A DNA stretch of 33,278 bases from an uncultured Bacteroidota bacterium. GTDB taxonomy: Bacteria; Bacteroidota; Bacteroidia; Bacteroidales; GCA-2748055. Both the position numbers and the translations under genes were made by a program. Shown here piece after piece: positions 16,325 through 24,005 of the stretch (positions are counted from its first letter, which is position 1; each line of letters starts with the position of its first letter). The stretch is taken from NCBI GenBank assembly GCA_937129385.1, contig CAKZNC010000062.1:1-33278 (forward strand), in the 5' to 3' direction. The notes under the pieces are model-generated. The model ran no database searches. It was not told where the DNA came from and worked only from the letters and a program-made list of their open reading frames with translations.

Positions 16325-16864
16325 ATGAAAAAGAATATCATTTTAACAGGAATATTGCTCATGGCATTGACCATTGCATCGGCACAAACATCATTTTACG
16401 ATTTTACAGTGAAAGATATCAACGGAGAAGATTTTCCCCTTGCTCAGCTGAAAGGGAAGAAAGTACTGGTTGTAAATACAGCATCAAAATGCGGACTGAC
16501 CCCCCAGTACGAAGGGCTCCAGGAATTATATGACCAATATGGAGGAGAGGATTTTGTGATCATTGGTTTCCCTGCGAATAACTTTGCCAAACAGGAACCG
16601 GGCACTAATGATGAGATCGCATCATTTTGCAAAATCAATTACGGAGTTACATTTCCGATGATGAGCAAGATTTCTGTAAAGGGAGACGACCAGCACCCGG
16701 TATACCAATGGCTGACATCGAAAGAGGAAAATGGTCTGGAGAACAGTAAAGTTTCATGGAATTTTCAGAAGTATATGATCGATGAAAAAGGACAGCTTGT
16801 TGGACATTTCAAGCCTAAAACAAAGCCTGCCGACGATGACCTGGTGGCCTGGATCAGGAACTGA
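16325..16864 (+). CDS. exported thiol (glutathione-type) peroxidase
   Basis: A 179-residue glutathione-peroxidase-family protein with an N-terminal signal peptide (NIILTGILLMALTIASAQ), so it likely works in the periplasm. The peroxidatic site NTASKCGLTPQY has Cys56; the active-site Gln and Trp are in FPANNFAKQEPG (Gln90) and WNFQKYMID. Cys102 in SFCKINYG lies 46 residues after Cys56, the spacing of the resolving cysteine in two-cysteine thioredoxin-dependent members, so glutathione is probably not the reductant. The usual cysteine in FPCNQF is replaced by Ala. It converges on the GAF/PAS sensor gene with an 11-base overlap. Confidence 0.93.
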   Translation: MKKNIILTGILLMALTIASAQTSFYDFTVKDINGEDFPLAQLKGKKVLVVNTASKCGLTPQYEGLQELYDQYGGEDFVIIGFPANNFAKQEPGTNDEIASFCKINYGVTFPMMSKISVKGDDQHPVYQWLTSKEENGLENSKVSWNFQKYMIDEKGQLVGHFKPKTKPADDDLVAWIRN

Positions 16865-19127
16865 TGAATTCGGGATGAATAATCAGGGTATTTATTATTC
16901 CCGAGCCATAATTTGATTTAAGTAAACTGACACATGCCTCTACATTTTTTTTATCAGCGGTAGTGAATTTTATTTTTTTCCTTACAGTCTCACTTGTCTT
17001 TCTCCCAGGAACAACCAGGGCTTCCATCAGTGGATCTTCCTGTTCAGGATGAAAGAGAAGGTGACTTCTGTGTTTGATGACCTTCGGTTTTTTTGTGTGA
17101 AAAAACTTTTCAGCTTCCTTGTTGAATAGGTTCACAAACCCCTCATTGTTGATGCCTATTATGGGTTCCGGATGTGAATCAATAATATCTGTCAGCAGAT
17201 CGCTTTCCTGTTGCCGGGCGTGTTGATCCTCTGTCCACTTTTTATTGATCTCCCTGATCTTATTCTTCAGGTCCAGGCTTTGAAGCTTCATCTCTTCCTC
17301 TTTATCCAGGAGTTGCTGATTTTGATCCCGCATGGAATATTCAAGCTCCTTCTCTTTCGATATATCGAAGGCCAGAAAGACAATTTTCTCAATTTCACCG
17401 TACATATCAGAAATTGCACTGAAAGTTGCTCTGAACCAGGTGTCGTCTTCATATTTACTCAACATTCTGAGCTGTCCCTCGTAGCTGTTGCCTGTAATGA
17501 CCTTTTCCCAGATCTCATTAAAGCGCTCCTGGTCCGAGCGGGCAATGAAATCAAAGATATTCTTGTTCCTTACCTCTATTTCTGTATATTTCAGAGAATT
17601 GGTAAATTTGGAATTGAATTCAAGGATTCGGCCATCCGGACTGAATTCAGCCTTGGGACTTAGCTTATTGATCGCTTTGATCTGACCTTCATAATTCAGA
17701 CTTTCCTCCTTCTGGGTGGTATAGTCTATGGCCAGGAAAAGGATCTTTTCCACCTCTCCATCATCCTTCCGCATACAGGTATAGGTAGCCATCGTCCACA
17801 GGTCCAGTCCCATTTTGGTAACATGTCGCATATACCCTTCGAAATGTGCACCTCCTTTTGAAAGCTTATTCCACATCCCGCTGAACCATTCCTGGTCGGA
17901 AGTATGGATGAACATTGATATGTGCTTTCCCTCAACCTCCCGGTTACCAGAATATCCAAGTTTCCTCAGGAGTCTTGTGTTTGCATAGATCAGTGTGCCA
18001 TCGGTCGAATATTCTGCCCGGATCAATGTATGGTTCACTGTATTTGTAAAACTGATAAATTGTTCCGATTGCCGCGCCGCTTCTGCCTGGGTAATCTTTA
18101 GTTCCTCAATATTCCGGCGCACCTTTTCTTCCTGTATGACAAGTTCTGAGGCCTGTTCCCTTGTCTCTTCAAGAAGTGCTTCCGTCCTGAGATTACTGTA
18201 CATGATGTTTAATGTTGTGGCAGTATTTTCTGCAACCCGCTCTACAAAACGTACCTGGAAATCAGGAATCTCTTTGAATGAGGCCAGTTCGAACACTCCA
18301 TAGACTTCATCATTTACGACAATCGGTACAAGAAGAAGGTGTCTGGGATTGGCCCTCCCTAATCCGGACGTAATATGCAGGTAACCATCAGGAATCTTGT
18401 TCGTGTAATAACTTTTCTTTTCAATCGCCACAGCCCCGATCAGGCCTTCTCCCCATTCGACCACCTGGTCGGGATACTTCCGGCGATCATAGGCATGACA
18501 GGCAATCATTCTGAGGACCTGCTTTTTTTCCGGCTGATCGATAACAAAAAATCCACCCTGGTTGATATCCAGGTATCTCACCATTTTTGATATGATCGCA
18601 TATGCAAGTGCATCCCTGTCTGTTGAGTTTGCGCGTAGAATATCACCAAATTCGGCAAGACCTTCAGATATCCAATTCTGCTGCTTGTCTTCCTCGCGTA
18701 CTTTTCTTTCAGTATCGCGGTTTTCCTGTAATCTTGACTGTAAGGCTTCAAGACTGTTGGTTATTTTGGGATCAAGGTCTGAAATATCGTTAACTGCCTG
18801 AAGATTGCCATTGGTGAGGGCTTGTATTACAAAATTCAATTCCTGGTTCATGCGCTCCTGTCGTATTGTGATCTTCCTTTTTTCATGCACCAGATTATTA
18901 TGATTTAGGGCTAAGAGATAACCAACCAGTATTCCTGCAAGCGGAATTGCATCAACAAGATAAACCAGGATAAGTTCATGGTGCAGGTCAGCGAGATTGC
19001 CAAAAGTAAACCGGATATGTAATGCCGCCAGCACTAAGCTATATGAAAGAATGGAAGTTGCCAGGCCAGCAATAAATCCCATAGCCATATATTTTCCAAC
19101 CAATTCCCGACCGTTGCTTTTTATCAT
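16854..19127 (-). CDS. membrane GAF/PAS sensor protein without a kinase domain
   Basis: A 757-residue sensory protein. Two membrane helices lie at about residues 13-35 and 48-70 with a short external loop. A coiled coil follows, then a GAF domain (about 155-310; GGFFVIDQPEKKQVLRMIACHAY ... LLVPIVVNDEVYGVFELASF), a second coiled coil, and PAS domains at about 365-475 and 485-600, each ending in a PAC-like ILFLAIDYTTQKE or IVFLAFDISKEKE. After a long coiled coil a third PAS (about 650-757) ends the protein at LIIHPEFISS. There is no HisKA, HATPase, GGDEF, EAL, methyl-accepting or DNA-binding domain. It is divergent from a lone receiver gene at 19326. Output by protein contact, possibly through that receiver, is inference. 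Confidence 0.9.
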   Translation of the reverse strand: MIKSNGRELVGKYMAMGFIAGLATSILSYSLVLAALHIRFTFGNLADLHHELILVYLVDAIPLAGILVGYLLALNHNNLVHEKRKITIRQERMNQELNFVIQALTNGNLQAVNDISDLDPKITNSLEALQSRLQENRDTERKVREEDKQQNWISEGLAEFGDILRANSTDRDALAYAIISKMVRYLDINQGGFFVIDQPEKKQVLRMIACHAYDRRKYPDQVVEWGEGLIGAVAIEKKSYYTNKIPDGYLHITSGLGRANPRHLLLVPIVVNDEVYGVFELASFKEIPDFQVRFVERVAENTATTLNIMYSNLRTEALLEETREQASELVIQEEKVRRNIEELKITQAEAARQSEQFISFTNTVNHTLIRAEYSTDGTLIYANTRLLRKLGYSGNREVEGKHISMFIHTSDQEWFSGMWNKLSKGGAHFEGYMRHVTKMGLDLWTMATYTCMRKDDGEVEKILFLAIDYTTQKEESLNYEGQIKAINKLSPKAEFSPDGRILEFNSKFTNSLKYTEIEVRNKNIFDFIARSDQERFNEIWEKVITGNSYEGQLRMLSKYEDDTWFRATFSAISDMYGEIEKIVFLAFDISKEKELEYSMRDQNQQLLDKEEEMKLQSLDLKNKIREINKKWTEDQHARQQESDLLTDIIDSHPEPIIGINNEGFVNLFNKEAEKFFHTKKPKVIKHRSHLLFHPEQEDPLMEALVVPGRKTSETVRKKIKFTTADKKNVEACVSLLKSNYGSGIINTLIIHPEFISS

Positions 19128-19300
19128 AACCTTCAGTAATGAATCTAAAAATAATCATTTTTCTACAGCTATCAATTGTGTTCGATAAATCATTGATCCA
19201 TAGTGCTATGTAATGCGTCTGAAGCATTTATTTCATAAATAAGATGTGACATATGTTTATAAATACTATATCCTGGTCTGTTTAATGCTCATGGAAATTA

Positions 19301-19308
19301 TAATTTTG
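19301..19308 (+). promoter_or_regulatory. Bacteroidota -7 box for the receiver gene
   Basis: TAATTTTG is an exact TAnnTTTG match and ends 17 bases before the ATG at 19326, in the 198-base divergent spacer shared with the GAF/PAS sensor gene. No matching box was found for the sensor on the minus strand. Confidence 0.5.
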
Positions 19309-19325
19309 GTGTAGAATAAAGCCAA

Positions 19326-19706
19326 ATGGAATCCAAAAGAATACTTGTTGTGGATGATATATTCACAAACAGATTATTGTTATCAGAATTGATATCAACA
19401 ACCGGCAACGAGGTTGTACTTGTTGAAAACGGGGAAGAAGCCATCAAAGCACTTAAGGAGCAAACAATTCACCTTGTGTTTATGGATATAGAGATGCCCG
19501 TGATGAACGGCATCGAAACCACGAATTATATCAGGAATGAAATGCCCTATCCTGTCAATGCAATTCCCATCATTGCACTTACTGCGCATAACCCAGATCT
19601 ATTCTTTAATGATTTTACCGATGTTGGATTTGATGAGTTGATCACCAAACCCTATTCCATTGAAAAGATCAGGCAAAAGATCAGCATGACACTGTCGGGG
19701 AGTTAA
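19326..19706 (+). CDS. stand-alone receiver (CheY-like) response regulator
   Basis: A 126-residue protein made only of a receiver domain. The acidic pair is Asp10-Asp11 (ILVVDDIFTN), the phospho-acceptor Asp54 (FMDIEMPVMNG), the switch Thr86 (IIALTAH) and the conserved Lys108 (ITKPYS), so it should be phosphorylatable. The sequence style (NRLLLSELI, MDIEMPVMNGIETTNYIR) resembles receivers of hybrid histidine kinases. There is no output domain. It is divergent from the kinase-less GAF/PAS sensor, so the two together still lack a histidine kinase, which would have to come from elsewhere. An AT-rich island follows downstream. Confidence 0.93.
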   Translation: MESKRILVVDDIFTNRLLLSELISTTGNEVVLVENGEEAIKALKEQTIHLVFMDIEMPVMNGIETTNYIRNEMPYPVNAIPIIALTAHNPDLFFNDFTDVGFDELITKPYSIEKIRQKISMTLSGS

Positions 19707-19799
19707 TCTCCGTATGATGCATTCCTTTCATCCGCCAGGTTTCTGAAATTTGAGGGAATCCGTCTTGTACTAGCGTAGCAAAAGAAAATTTATAGTCAG

Positions 19800-20125
19800 G
19801 GCCTGATTATTTATATTTCATAATATATATTAATTAAAATATATTATAGATATTGCATAAATAATATTAAATATTGTAATATTAAGAAATATAGTTAATA
19901 TTTAAATAAATGTAAAATATAGATATAAATAATAATATAAAAAAATAATATAATATAAGTATATATTAAATTAAGAAATTATAATATATAAAATAGTTTT
20001 TATAAAATATAAAATTCAAATATGATAAGTATAGCGAAAATATGGCTATATATTTATATATAGTACCTAATTATAATAATAGGTTATAAAAAATATAACA
20101 TTTACATATAAATTAAATTTATTAT
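19800..20125. other. extremely AT-rich non-coding island
   Basis: Bases 19801-20100 contain, by my count, about 31 G or C in 300, roughly 10%, against an ordinary mid-range composition in all flanking genes. The sequence is a patchwork of TATA, AATAT and TTAA words without a clear repeat unit, and the few strong bases are mostly G rather than C on this strand. No reading frame, DnaA-box cluster, tRNA or hairpin terminator is evident. It lies between the convergent receiver and fRMsr genes, and its right edge includes the last few fRMsr codons. The preceding 19707-19799 is ordinary-looking spacer with nothing recognisable. Confidence 0.85.
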
Positions 20126-20563
20126 ATCAATCAGGTGCTTCTGATCAACTTCGTCAAACTGATCCAATTCACCAGAATCCACATCGAGGACAGCCTTCAG
20201 GTTTCCTTTTTTATCTTTTACAGGAAGCGTTATTTCGGACTTGGACCTGGAGTCGCATGCAATATGGCCGGGAAATTGAGTTACATCCGGCACAATTACC
20301 TCTGTATCCCTTGTCAGCGCTGCCCAGCAGACGCCTTTACCGTGTTCAAGTTCCTGGCATGCCACAGGTCCCTGGTATGGGCCTACGATCAGCCGGTCAT
20401 CTTCATAGAGGTAGAAGCCGGTCCAGAAATAGTGATCCATCTTATGATAAAGCACTGCCGCGATGGTTGCCATCCTGGATAGGGGAGTGCCTGGCTTGGC
20501 GGTGAGTTGCTCCAGCTGATTATAAATCCTTTCGTACCGACCCGCTTTCTTTTTCTTGTCCAT
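20102..20563 (-). CDS. msrC: free methionine-(R)-sulfoxide reductase (GAF type)
   Basis: A 153-residue single GAF-domain enzyme of the fRMsr family, reducing free methionine-(R)-sulfoxide. The three conserved cysteines are Cys69 (GPVACQ), Cys79 (GKGVCWAA) and Cys103 (FPGHIACDS), with spacings of 10 and 24, the same as Cys84/94/118 of E. coli fRMsr. PVSRMATIAAVL-like and DVDSGELDQFDEVDQKHL motifs also fit. The frame is open to 20653, but the start at 20563 is preferred: it matches the family N-terminus and an exact -7 box lies just upstream, inside the longer version. The final codons (NLIYM) lie in the AT-rich island, but total length is normal. Confidence 0.92.
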   Translation of the reverse strand: MDKKKKAGRYERIYNQLEQLTAKPGTPLSRMATIAAVLYHKMDHYFWTGFYLYEDDRLIVGPYQGPVACQELEHGKGVCWAALTRDTEVIVPDVTQFPGHIACDSRSKSEITLPVKDKKGNLKAVLDVDSGELDQFDEVDQKHLIDIINLIYM

Positions 20564-20580
20564 ATATAACTTGATTTTCT

Positions 20581-20588
20581 CAAAGATA
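20581..20588 (-). promoter_or_regulatory. Bacteroidota -7 box for msrC
   Basis: Read on the minus strand this is TATCTTTG, the canonical -7 box, 17 bases upstream of the ATG at 20563. It argues against the longer reading frame beginning at 20653. No good -33 element is visible. Confidence 0.6.
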
Positions 20589-20764
20589 CACACATTGTTT
20601 TCGATTGATCCATGTGCTGTTGAATACTCATTGAGGGCATTTGCACGAAACATACACCCATACGAACTGATCTCAAGATTCTATATATCTGGCCTTGATG
20701 AAGACTTTCCTGAATAGAGAAATCAGACTCCTGCCTGGACTTACAGCAAGTCAGGCGAACAGCT

Positions 20765-20802
20765 AAAAGGCTGTTCCTGTGTGAAACAGGTACAGCCTTT
20801 TT
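20765..20802 (-). terminator. strong rho-independent terminator, possibly bidirectional
   Basis: AAAAGGCTGT (20765-20774) pairs perfectly with ACAGCCTTTT (20792-20801); inside it CCTGT (20776-20780) pairs with ACAGG (20786-20790) around the loop GTGAA. The stem is flanked by A and T runs, so it could work on both strands. It lies 43 bases beyond the stop of the S74 repeat gene and is most likely its terminator. Confidence 0.85.
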
Positions 20803-20844
20803 CATAAAATTGGAATGAATTACAGAGATCAGATCCCTGGAATA

Positions 20845-23832
20845 TTACTTACCTTCGCTTTCCAGGGTGGCAATTCTTTGCTCCATTTCCGCTATCCGGC
20901 TGATCATCTCCCTGTAGGATGAATTCTCGGTCTTTAAATTCTCAATCTGTTGCTGCTGTTCCTTCACTGCTTCGATCAGTACTGCTGTAAGTTTATCATA
21001 GGCAACACCTTTCAGCCCCTCTTCATTTTCAGTGACAAGCTGAGGAAGCACCTCTTCGACTTCCTGGGCGATCAGTCCAACCTGGCTTCCCGGAACTGAA
21101 GTATCCGCATCCTTCCAGTCAAAGGTTACACCATGCAATGATTTAACCAGACCGAGTGCATTTTCAATTTCACCAACATTTGATTTCAGGGAAGCATCCG
21201 ATGCACTTACAAAGCCATTGCCATATGCATATGCTCCTTTGTAAACAATCATGGAATAAACTGAACTGCTTCCTCCATCTACCATGAGTCCGTAGCTTTC
21301 CGAATCATTCCTGTTGATTCCAATCGTGGCATTAAACCTCAGGTCGTCTGTTGAAAAATCACCGTAGACCAAGGCGTTGTTGAGATTATCAGATCCCGTA
21401 TAGTTTGTCTGGATGATCAACTTGTTATCACTGTCTTCGTTATAGCCCGCATATTTACCAAGAAATACACTTCCCGAACTTGCTGAGGCACGTCCGGCAG
21501 CCAGACCAATCCATACATTGTCTACTGCATCCGGTGCACAAGCATACCCTACGTCCAATCCCAGGAATATATTGGAGGAACCTGTTGTAAGGGCATACCC
21601 GGAAAAGAGACCTAACAGCAGGTTGGATTGCCCGATACCTGTATTTCCGAGTACTCCTTCAAGGTTATAACCTGCACCTTCTCCGATAATAATATTGTAC
21701 CTGTTATCCCTGATCTTGTATCCAGCCTGGTAACCAATCAAAACGTTTTTATACCCTTTTAGAATATCATGTCCGGCCTGATACCCCAATATGGTGTTAA
21801 ATGCTCCTTCCCAGTTGTTTGCGCCTCCTGTCAGACTATAACCTGCCTGGTATCCGATAAAGGTGTTGTAATCACCATGCTGATTGGCAAAACCAGCAGT
21901 CTGACCGATAAATACATTTGAATTCCCACTTAAGTTGTTTGCGCCGGCACTGTTCCCAAGGAATACATTGTTACTCCCGGTAGTGTTGTCTGAACCAGCA
22001 TTGTCGCCAATTATGACGTTGTTACTTCCTGAAGCGTTTGACCCGGAAAATCCGGCGTTGTAACCGATATAAGTATTGTATTGCCCTGTACGATTGTTAT
22101 AACCTGTCTGGTATCCGACAAAAGTATTATAGGAAGGATCCCCTGTAACACCATTCCCAGCCTGGTATCCGCTGCGGTAACCAATATAGGTGTTATAGTT
22201 TCCGTCTTCAGTATTCGACCCGCTGGCATTTCCAATAAAAATATTGTTTTGTCCAACGGTATTCTGAACACCCGAAGAGGTCCCCATAAAAATATTGTTT
22301 GCCCCGGTACTGTTCCTGTATCCGGCTGTCAGACCAATAAATATATTTGAACCGCCTGTAACGCCGTCACCGTTTTCCGGGAATCCATATCCGGCCCTGT
22401 AACCAATTGCAATGTTGTTTTTACCTGAGGTATTATGGTAACCAGCCTGGTAACCAAAAAAGGTATTGTAAAATGCGGTGGATGCATAGCCTGCCTGGTA
22501 ACCAACAAAAGAATTGTAGTAGCCAGCCTGGTTTTGCAAGCCAGCCTGGTTCCCGAGGAAGACATTGCCATATCCCGATACGGTATTGTATCCGCTTCCG
22601 TTGCCAAGAAATATGTTTTCCAGGGCATTGACAGCGGAGTGACCCGCACGTTTTCCAAGGAAGATATTGTTGTACCCTGTTGTTGTGCTCATGCCGGCCT
22701 GGTAGCCAAGAAACGAGTTGTTTTTACCAGTTGTGATGCTGGCACCCGCATTTTCACCGATCAGGTAATTCTGAGGTGTAAGGGACATCAGTTGCGTGGG
22801 TTCTGCTTTTCCTGCAGAGTTGTAACCTCCCACAGCAAAGCCACCTTTAATTGCTTTTGCCTGATTGGTTGTGTCAAACTGGATATTAGTTTCTGAGCTA
22901 TTGACTTCAAGAAAATTAAACGATGGTGCCTTGGAAGAGGAATTATACCCCCCCACGGCAAATCCACCCTTGACTCCTTTTGTTGCAGGTTTATCAGGAA
23001 CATAGATACGCACACTGTCTGGCGTGATTCTCAGGTATTCCTGGGATACCCCTTTTGATGAGGAATTGTATCCTCCAACAGCAAAACCACCCTTCACACC
23101 CTTCTTCTCTTCATCAACGTATACCATCACACCATCATTAAAAACAGCGAAAACCGGGTTTCCGAGATCATTCCGCACTTCGAAAAGTGGCTTTTCAACC
23201 TGGGGATCGCCCGATTGTATGGCAAGCAGACTCTGGTTGGGCTCATCTGTTCCAATCCCAACAGAAGAGGGAGTATAAATTGTGTCACTATTCAGATTCC
23301 ATGCCTGTTCGGCAGCGATGACATTTGAAAGGTTGATACCATTGGGAGTGGGATCCTTGGTCAGCCCCAGCACTCCATCAACATACCTCAGGTCCTGCAG
23401 CTCATTTTCAGGATCTCCATCCTCGTCACCCGGACCGTTTTGTGCATACATGGCAAACGGAACCGACATCAGTCCGGATCTTCCCATTGCGATAAATCCT
23501 GACCCGTTATCAATACTCACTTCCAGCTCGAAATTTCCGGAACCCCAGTTAATGTGACTAAAGGTTGCTGCACTGCCCCCGGTGTTCGAAGCCATTTCAT
23601 CGCCAATGATAAGCGAAAAGAGTCCGTGAGCATTGGTCTCTACCGTATGTTCCTCCTGCCAGGTGAGTTCATCATCGTTATAGATCCCCAACCTCACATT
23701 CAGCACGGTTTCGGTCAATACATTTCCTTCTGCATCCCTGGCAACGGCCTGGTAATTAAATCCCTGGGGTGACTGGGCTGCTAAGGACACAGAAATTACG
23801 CCGAAAATCACTACGTGTAAAAATTTTTTCAT
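20845..23832 (-). CDS. secreted repeat protein with C-terminal S74 tail-fibre chaperone domain
   Basis: A 995-residue exported protein. The signal peptide (FLHVVIFGVISVSLAAQ) is followed by an N-terminal domain (QGFNYQAVARDAEGNVL ... SVPFAMYAQNG, to about 130) common at the start of Bacteroidota surface proteins. Three copies of KGGFAVGGYNSxxK occur near residues 245, 285 and 325. From about 355 to 800 there are about 25 repeats of about 17 residues, roughly [VIT]F[IL]GxxAGxxNxxGxxN. A peptidase-S74-type intramolecular chaperone starts at SDASLKSNVGEIENALGLV (about 877), with VGLIAQEVEEVLPQLV, and the end is a coiled coil (QQQQIENLKTENSSYREM). S74 domains trimerise fibres and cleave themselves off. 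A trimeric surface fibre is therefore likely; the target is unknown. Confidence 0.9.
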   Translation of the reverse strand: MKKFLHVVIFGVISVSLAAQSPQGFNYQAVARDAEGNVLTETVLNVRLGIYNDDELTWQEEHTVETNAHGLFSLIIGDEMASNTGGSAATFSHINWGSGNFELEVSIDNGSGFIAMGRSGLMSVPFAMYAQNGPGDEDGDPENELQDLRYVDGVLGLTKDPTPNGINLSNVIAAEQAWNLNSDTIYTPSSVGIGTDEPNQSLLAIQSGDPQVEKPLFEVRNDLGNPVFAVFNDGVMVYVDEEKKGVKGGFAVGGYNSSSKGVSQEYLRITPDSVRIYVPDKPATKGVKGGFAVGGYNSSSKAPSFNFLEVNSSETNIQFDTTNQAKAIKGGFAVGGYNSAGKAEPTQLMSLTPQNYLIGENAGASITTGKNNSFLGYQAGMSTTTGYNNIFLGKRAGHSAVNALENIFLGNGSGYNTVSGYGNVFLGNQAGLQNQAGYYNSFVGYQAGYASTAFYNTFFGYQAGYHNTSGKNNIAIGYRAGYGFPENGDGVTGGSNIFIGLTAGYRNSTGANNIFMGTSSGVQNTVGQNNIFIGNASGSNTEDGNYNTYIGYRSGYQAGNGVTGDPSYNTFVGYQTGYNNRTGQYNTYIGYNAGFSGSNASGSNNVIIGDNAGSDNTTGSNNVFLGNSAGANNLSGNSNVFIGQTAGFANQHGDYNTFIGYQAGYSLTGGANNWEGAFNTILGYQAGHDILKGYKNVLIGYQAGYKIRDNRYNIIIGEGAGYNLEGVLGNTGIGQSNLLLGLFSGYALTTGSSNIFLGLDVGYACAPDAVDNVWIGLAAGRASASSGSVFLGKYAGYNEDSDNKLIIQTNYTGSDNLNNALVYGDFSTDDLRFNATIGINRNDSESYGLMVDGGSSSVYSMIVYKGAYAYGNGFVSASDASLKSNVGEIENALGLVKSLHGVTFDWKDADTSVPGSQVGLIAQEVEEVLPQLVTENEEGLKGVAYDKLTAVLIEAVKEQQQQIENLKTENSSYREMISRIAEMEQRIATLESEGK
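21430..22770 (-). repeat. coding tandem repeats in the S74 protein
   Basis: About 25 tandem units of roughly 51 bases (17 codons) encode the [VIT]F[IL]GxxAGxxNxxGxxN motif, some lengthened by 5-7 residues (for example those containing GDGVTGG, GVTGDPSYN and TGGANNWEG). The DNA copies have diverged considerably; GGCTGGTAACC-like words on the plus strand (encoding GYQAGY on the minus strand) recur most. Divergence between units argues for age rather than recent expansion. Confidence 0.85.
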
Positions 23833-24005
23833 GGTTTTTATTGTTAGTTTCGTATTTTTTAACGAATTGAGCAGTATGTTGGTTAGGGTTAAACCGGTCT
23901 TGTTTGATTAAACCTCTGTTTATTTTGACTAAATAAGAAAAATAATAATTGCATATGGAATTTGTTAATTTTATGGACTCGATATTAACATTCAGTATAC
24001 ACAAC

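Noticed and set aside
16854-17200. Histidine kinase domain at the end of the GAF/PAS protein
   Set aside because: The C-terminal 110 residues fit a PAS-like fold and lack H-box, N, G1, F and G2 motifs.
17211-17663. 150-residue plus-strand reading frame inside the GAF/PAS gene
   Set aside because: The minus-strand frame encodes clear PAS domains across the same bases, and the plus-strand product has no recognisable feature.
19800-20125. AT island as a replication origin
   Set aside because: No DnaA-box cluster and no dnaA, dnaN, gidA or parAB neighbours were seen, so there is no support beyond composition.
20564-20653. N-terminal extension of the methionine sulfoxide reductase
   Set aside because: The extra 30 residues do not resemble the family and contain an exact -7 promoter box just upstream of the internal ATG.
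21430-22770. Regular repeats that might suggest a CRISPR array or satellite DNA
   Set aside because: The units are in frame, vary in length and sequence, have no constant repeat with unique spacers, and encode a consistent protein motif.
22435-22896. Long plus-strand reading frame opposite the S74 repeat gene
   Set aside because: It mirrors the coding repeats of the minus-strand gene, is rich in Cys and unusual residues, and shows no family signature; it is a by-product of repeat codon usage.
23949-24005. Upstream extension of the C69 dipeptidase from a TTG
   Set aside because: It would bury the clear signal peptide that begins at the ATG at 24006.
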